DNA of 64,000 nt from contig CM077005.1 of assembly GCA_039090855.1 (NCBI GenBank), forward strand, positions 19,817,921 through 19,881,920. Direction: 5' to 3'. The DNA is from Macrothele yani. Lineage: Eukaryota > Arthropoda > Arachnida > Araneae > Macrothelidae. Made by a program: the position numbers and the translations under genes. This document shows, piece after piece, positions 1 through 64,000 of this stretch (positions are counted from its first letter, which is position 1; each line of letters opens with the position of its first letter). The notes beneath the pieces were generated by a model that searched no databases, was not told where the DNA came from, and saw only the letters and a list, made by a program, of their open reading frames with translations.

Positions 1-61
1 TTCAGTTTAATATCTGTGTGTACACTCTGTGATGTATATTTTAATGTATTTTACATTGCAG

Positions 62-60137
<60,076 letters not shown>

Positions 60138-60435
60138 GTAAGTTAGTCATTTATATTACCTTGAAAAGAACAGCATTTGAATATGAGCTTTGTGGGTGAG
60201 AGAGAGAGAGTGTGTGTCACTGATTTGGAAACACATGTTGGTGTGAAAATTGTATTGCATATGCAAATCAGAATTAATGCTGAAATTAGCACTGGAGCAT
60301 GTTCAGACATTTTTCCTTTTTTGACTTGTGAAAGAGGCTTGTACACCTTTCTGTACATAGCTGATGATCTCACACATTTTGATCCTACTTTGTCTTCTAA
60401 CTTGTAATGTCTTTGAAATGCTAACCAATGAATCT

Positions 60436-61135
60436 CCAGGAGTTGAAAAATGCCATGCCAGTGATGCCCGGGGCATGTAAATTATTGGCCTGGGCAGATA
60501 AATAAAAAATCTAGTTGCCCAGTGCGGGCAACTAATTTTAAAAGTAAAGTTTGGAATAGAATTTCCTGCTACAAGAAGCGAGACAGTTGCGCATGTTGTG
60601 TTTCATTTCACTGCTAATCACCGGAAGTTGTATTACTGTTACGAAATGCCAAGGACAAAAGAATATCACTTCTGTAATTATGTTATGCTCTCTAGGTCTA
60701 GAAATTGGAACTCTATGTAGTTTTGCTTCAAATGTAGTTTATAGTCAGCGATGGGATGCATGCCTCTGATGGAACAAGCTTCCAGTGTTTAGTAACAAAA
60801 GACGAAAACTTAAACGAAGGGAACCTGGCAGAATCACCAAATTTCTCAAATACCAGTTTCATCATCATATCATTTCATACTAATTTCGGCATCATCACCT
60901 TAAAACTTGAGATGCACGCTTTTATGCATTGAATAATTTTGAAGACGAATCCTTAAAATGGAAATGCAAAACATGAAAAAAAGTTCATCACGTTTTTTAA
61001 CTTAAAAAAAAATTCATGAGGGTTCTGATTTGTTAATCTTTAAAGGTAAATTTTCTTGGGCATCCAGCTTTTACTACCTGGGCAGGTAAACAATTTCTGC
61101 ACATGCCCATCGGGGCATGCAACTTTTCAGATATT
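60436..61135. mobile_element. Non-autonomous TIR element, about 700 bp
   Basis: The left end caggagttgaaaaatgcc and right end tatttttcaagtcctg are inverted partners. Inner parts also pair (gcccggggcatg / catgcccatcggggcatg; cctgggcag / ctgggcagg). Flanks share atctc. No transposase. The CAGG ends suggest a hAT-type derivative. Confidence 0.6.
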
Positions 61136-61229
61136 TTTCAAGTCCTGATCTCACATATATTAATTTCAACATTCAGATTTCAGTAGTGAATTGTATTTAG
61201 TTTTCTTTCCTCCGTATATCATCTGCTCA

Positions 61230-61330
61230 CAAACTTGCAAAAGGCATTGCCCTCGAGCGGAAATTGAACCTACATCTTCTGATTTCTCTTTGAGTGTGCT
61301 ACCATTAAATCAACCAACACAACGAGCTTC
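61230..61330 (-). repeat. tRNA-like SINE head
   Basis: Minus strand: gatttaatggtagcac (A-box) and ggttcaatttcc (B-box) with correct spacing. The family resembles the other tRNA-like heads at 25067-25138 and the foldback at 61543-61740. Confidence 0.55.
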
Positions 61331-61542
61331 TAAGTAACTGAAGTTAAAAAAATGTTGTTTAGCAATTTAAATGCCTTCAGACTTCCTCCTTATTGATCCT
61401 GCCTCGTAGCATTGAAAACCATTCAGATATGGGAATAGATCAACATCATAAATTGCCATTGCTTCAGATGTTATCACAGAAATGTATAAAGAAATTATCT
61501 TCACATGTAGATGAGAAGTACAGAAGTGTACTATTTTTGGTA

Positions 61543-61740
61543 ATCAGATTTTGGTTCTTAATTGCCTTTAGTTCAATGTTCTTCATGTAACAAACATCTC
61601 AGAAAAATAGAAAATTCTGAAACAAAAATCAGGAGACCCAGGTTCAATTTTCACTCCACAATGATGTATTTTTCAAGTTTTATGAGATGTTTGTTACATG
61701 AAGAAACTGCACTAAAGGTGATTCAGTACCAAAATCTGAT
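61543..61740. repeat. Foldback SINE, arms about 63 bp
   Basis: 61543-61606 pairs with 61677-61740. The centre includes a B-box-like ggttcaattttc on the plus strand and the tttttcaagttt tail typical of the SINE family at 12883 and 25035. Confidence 0.75.
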
Positions 61741-61745
61741 TGCTG

Positions 61746-62205
61746 AAAGTAATATATCTGTGTGTTTCTAAATGTACTTGCAAAGGATATATATAAATAA
61801 GGAAGAAAAAACAACTAAGTTTCGAAATGGTGGTCACAAGAGGGTAATGATGCCTAAAATAAAAAAGTAAAAAAAAGACATCCATTTTATTTCCTAATAA
61901 GAGAGGAAAAAAAAAAAAAAAAAAAGGGAGTAGGAATGTGAGTGAGAGTAATTTATTTCGACCAGTAAGCACTCTACACTGCTATCTAAAAAGTAAGGAC
62001 AAAGTACATTTTGACCAGTCAAAATTGGAAACTGGTTTTAAAGCTGTGAATGTATGGGTGGTAATAGCAACAGTAAAATGAAATGCATGACATCAAAAAT
62101 CATGAGTAATAAGTAATAGAGATTGAAACAGAAATGATGGATGAACATAGGAGCTCTGCATGGTATAGCCAGTGATAGCTGCAGCCAGCATCTCGCCAAG
62201 GCAAG
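61746..62205. other. Intron, A-run only
   Basis: An A-run of about 20 at 61907-61925; no other feature. Confidence 0.5.
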
Positions 62206-62551
62206 TCGCTGAAGTTGTGTACCGAGTTCATAAACCATCAAGCTTTACTGGCATCAAATACATCACTGAAGTTATGTACTGAGTTCATAAAACAATCAAG
62301 CTTTACTGACATCAAACACATAGCTCAAGTTTTGTACTTAATTTAGTTCATAAAACATCAAGCTTTACCGGAATCAAACACATAATTGAAGTTATGTACT
62401 GAGTTTATAAACCATCAAGCTTTACTGGCATCAAACACATAGCTGAAGATATGTACTTAGTTCGTAAAACATCAAGCTTTATTAGCATCGGACACATTAC
62501 TGAAAGTTATGTGCTGAGTCTGTGAAGCATCAAGCTTTACTGACATCAAAC
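62206..62551. repeat. About 62-bp tandem repeat, six copies
   Basis: The unit contains aaaccatcaagctttactgg, catcaaacacat and gaagttatgtactgagtt. A seventh, isolated copy is at about 63175-63240. It lacks the uniform spacers of a CRISPR array. Confidence 0.9.
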
Positions 62552-64000
62552 ATGTCACAAACGAGTGAACTTCTTGCAGTTGAAATGGTAAGTCAGGTCC
62601 TTGCTGAAGGCAAGCCAAGGCAGTGGTGGATGAGTGCATCTCGTCCACCATGGCCTTGGCTCGCCTTGTTGCTATGGGGTCACATCGACCTGTATGGGAA
62701 GACACTGTGGTCATTTCTACCCCCGCCAGTAAGTCTCACCTTCGATTTACTAAAAGTGTATTCATTATCTTGCCAATTATTGTTGTAATGATGATATGCC
62801 TAAGAATGTCTCTCAGGCTTGGCAATTATTACTTATTGATAATACCAGAGCTTTACCAGCTGACTCGACCCCTGAGGACATTGAATAATAACTTCGTACT
62901 TTTGCTAGTGCTTTTACATGTAATTTCTATATTATTCTTATGTTGCAAAGTGTTTCTTGGCAACATTTCATACATATGAATGCCACATAGCCTCTACTGT
63001 GGTCACTGTCATCTGAGGATGAACTCCTAGGGAGTTTGAAAGATCTCATAAGGTTTTTTAGCTTGTGTATGTAGTTTTAATGTATTTAATTAAAGTGTAT
63101 CATCATTCTGTGTTACGTTATGTGGTTCCATGGACCTCATTCTTTGATTGTGCATTAAACAGCAAGGACCTAACTTATCATCAAACATATCATTGAAATT
63201 ATGTACTGAGTTTATAAAACATGAAATTTTACTGGTTCCAAACCAACAGAAACCACTGCAAATTCCTTAAAACTTCCTGGAATGGGAGAAACAAACCACA
63301 CACCCCAATGAAGAGATGAACATGTCAGAGCAAGCAAGATGCCAATCACAACGTTGCGTAGCTGAAGAATGGCACAAGCAGCAACTGCCAAGTGCAAGAG
63401 AAAAGAGGGTTCCATCAACAACATCACATGTACAGCTTCAAACTTTCACCCAGGGCAAGAGAGCAAGTCTTCACATCATCTCCTTTTGGAAGGCCTGTTC
63501 CAAAGAGACAGAAGTCAGCGATATGCAAATGTAGTGTTCCACTAGATTGTCCTCGTTGACCTCGGAGAAGATTGATGTCTTTTCACAAACCAGAACAGGC
63601 AGCTGTCATAAAGAACCCTCACCTTTCCTCCCTCCCCAGGACTGTTAAGAATTGAACCTAAAGAATTTTAATCATAAACTAGAAGATGTTACTCTCATAA
63701 TGCAGGAGATGTTTTAAAATCGTGGATAAGACATAAGCATTGTATCTCATCACATGCAGCTCAGGGCTGTACCCTGCCACCATATGTACCACATGCAGGT
63801 ATCACTATGTATTGACTCAAGTTTTTGTAGCATGTATTTGGCATGCCTGTATTAGGCCCATGTGTACAATCCACAGAGGCTAACAATAGGGGAAGGGAGA
63901 ATTGTAAAGTACTGAGATCTGAAGGAAAACTTTGTGCTGTGCAGTATCTATCAGATTATTAAGACTGACAATATTAGGCTTCTTCTTAAAAATGCTACTT
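62552..64000. other. Unassigned 3' part of the window
   Basis: No DEPDC5 exon was found. At 63013-63045 there is a fold resembling a degenerate hammerhead: CTGAGGA, a 6-bp stem AACTCC/GGAGTT, then GAAAG. ORFs at 62472-62979 overlap on both strands and have no recognisable product. Confidence 0.4.

Noticed and set aside
62206..62551. Regularly spaced repeats resembling an array
   Set aside because: Whole units are repeated with no unique spacers; it is a minisatellite in a eukaryotic intron, not CRISPR.
62472..62979. Overlapping ORFs on both strands
   Set aside because: Mutually overlapping frames, no family resemblance, no splice context with DEPDC5.
60138..64000. Search for the next DEPDC5 exon
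   Set aside because: No frame starting with the expected Tyr-rich continuation after YRPR was found; the exon probably lies beyond the window.

Overview
This is an AT-rich eukaryotic window dominated by introns. The only host gene I can support is a partial, plus-strand orthologue of DEPDC5 (Iml1), a subunit of the GATOR1 complex. Twelve exons, from 62 to 60137, all have GT-AG borders and compatible phases; together they encode about 495 residues from the middle of the protein, and the gene runs off both ends of the window. The exon structure and the mobile-element mixture (mariner, Tc1, Tigger/pogo, Penelope-like, non-LTR, tRNA-derived SINEs) suggest an invertebrate, most likely an arthropod. 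A chelicerate such as a horseshoe crab is a guess that I cannot prove from this sequence.

Layout. 1-8900: the first two exons (one is a 31-nt microexon), a Penelope-like (PLE) relic on the minus strand, a long inverted repeat, a tandem array and a complete but decayed mariner. 8888-17000: three exons, a tRNA-headed repeat array, a foldback SINE, and a terminal-inverted-repeat (TIR) element that carries a smaller insert with a hammerhead-ribozyme-like motif. 17000-31400: one large intron holding an element with 6-bp target duplications, a second mariner, a 200-bp tandem repeat split by a third mariner-like element, several microsatellites and a Tigger relic. 31400-44900: six exons separated by non-LTR fragments, a nearly intact Tc1 copy, palindromes and nested TIR elements. 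44900-58550: an intron with a Tc1-like relic, another mariner relic, the best non-LTR copy, a PLE with GIY-YIG endonuclease remains, and a 5.7-kb composite palindrome flanked by ATCT. 58554-64000: the last two exons, then repeats.

The most unusual theme is inverted symmetry at every scale: 15-30 bp perfect hairpins, 80-200 bp palindromes, foldback SINEs and the 5.7-kb palindrome. The hammerhead-like motifs, one of them downstream of the PLE, form a second theme. Nothing was computed by alignment software: family calls come from reading motifs and translations, and identity statements from eye comparison.
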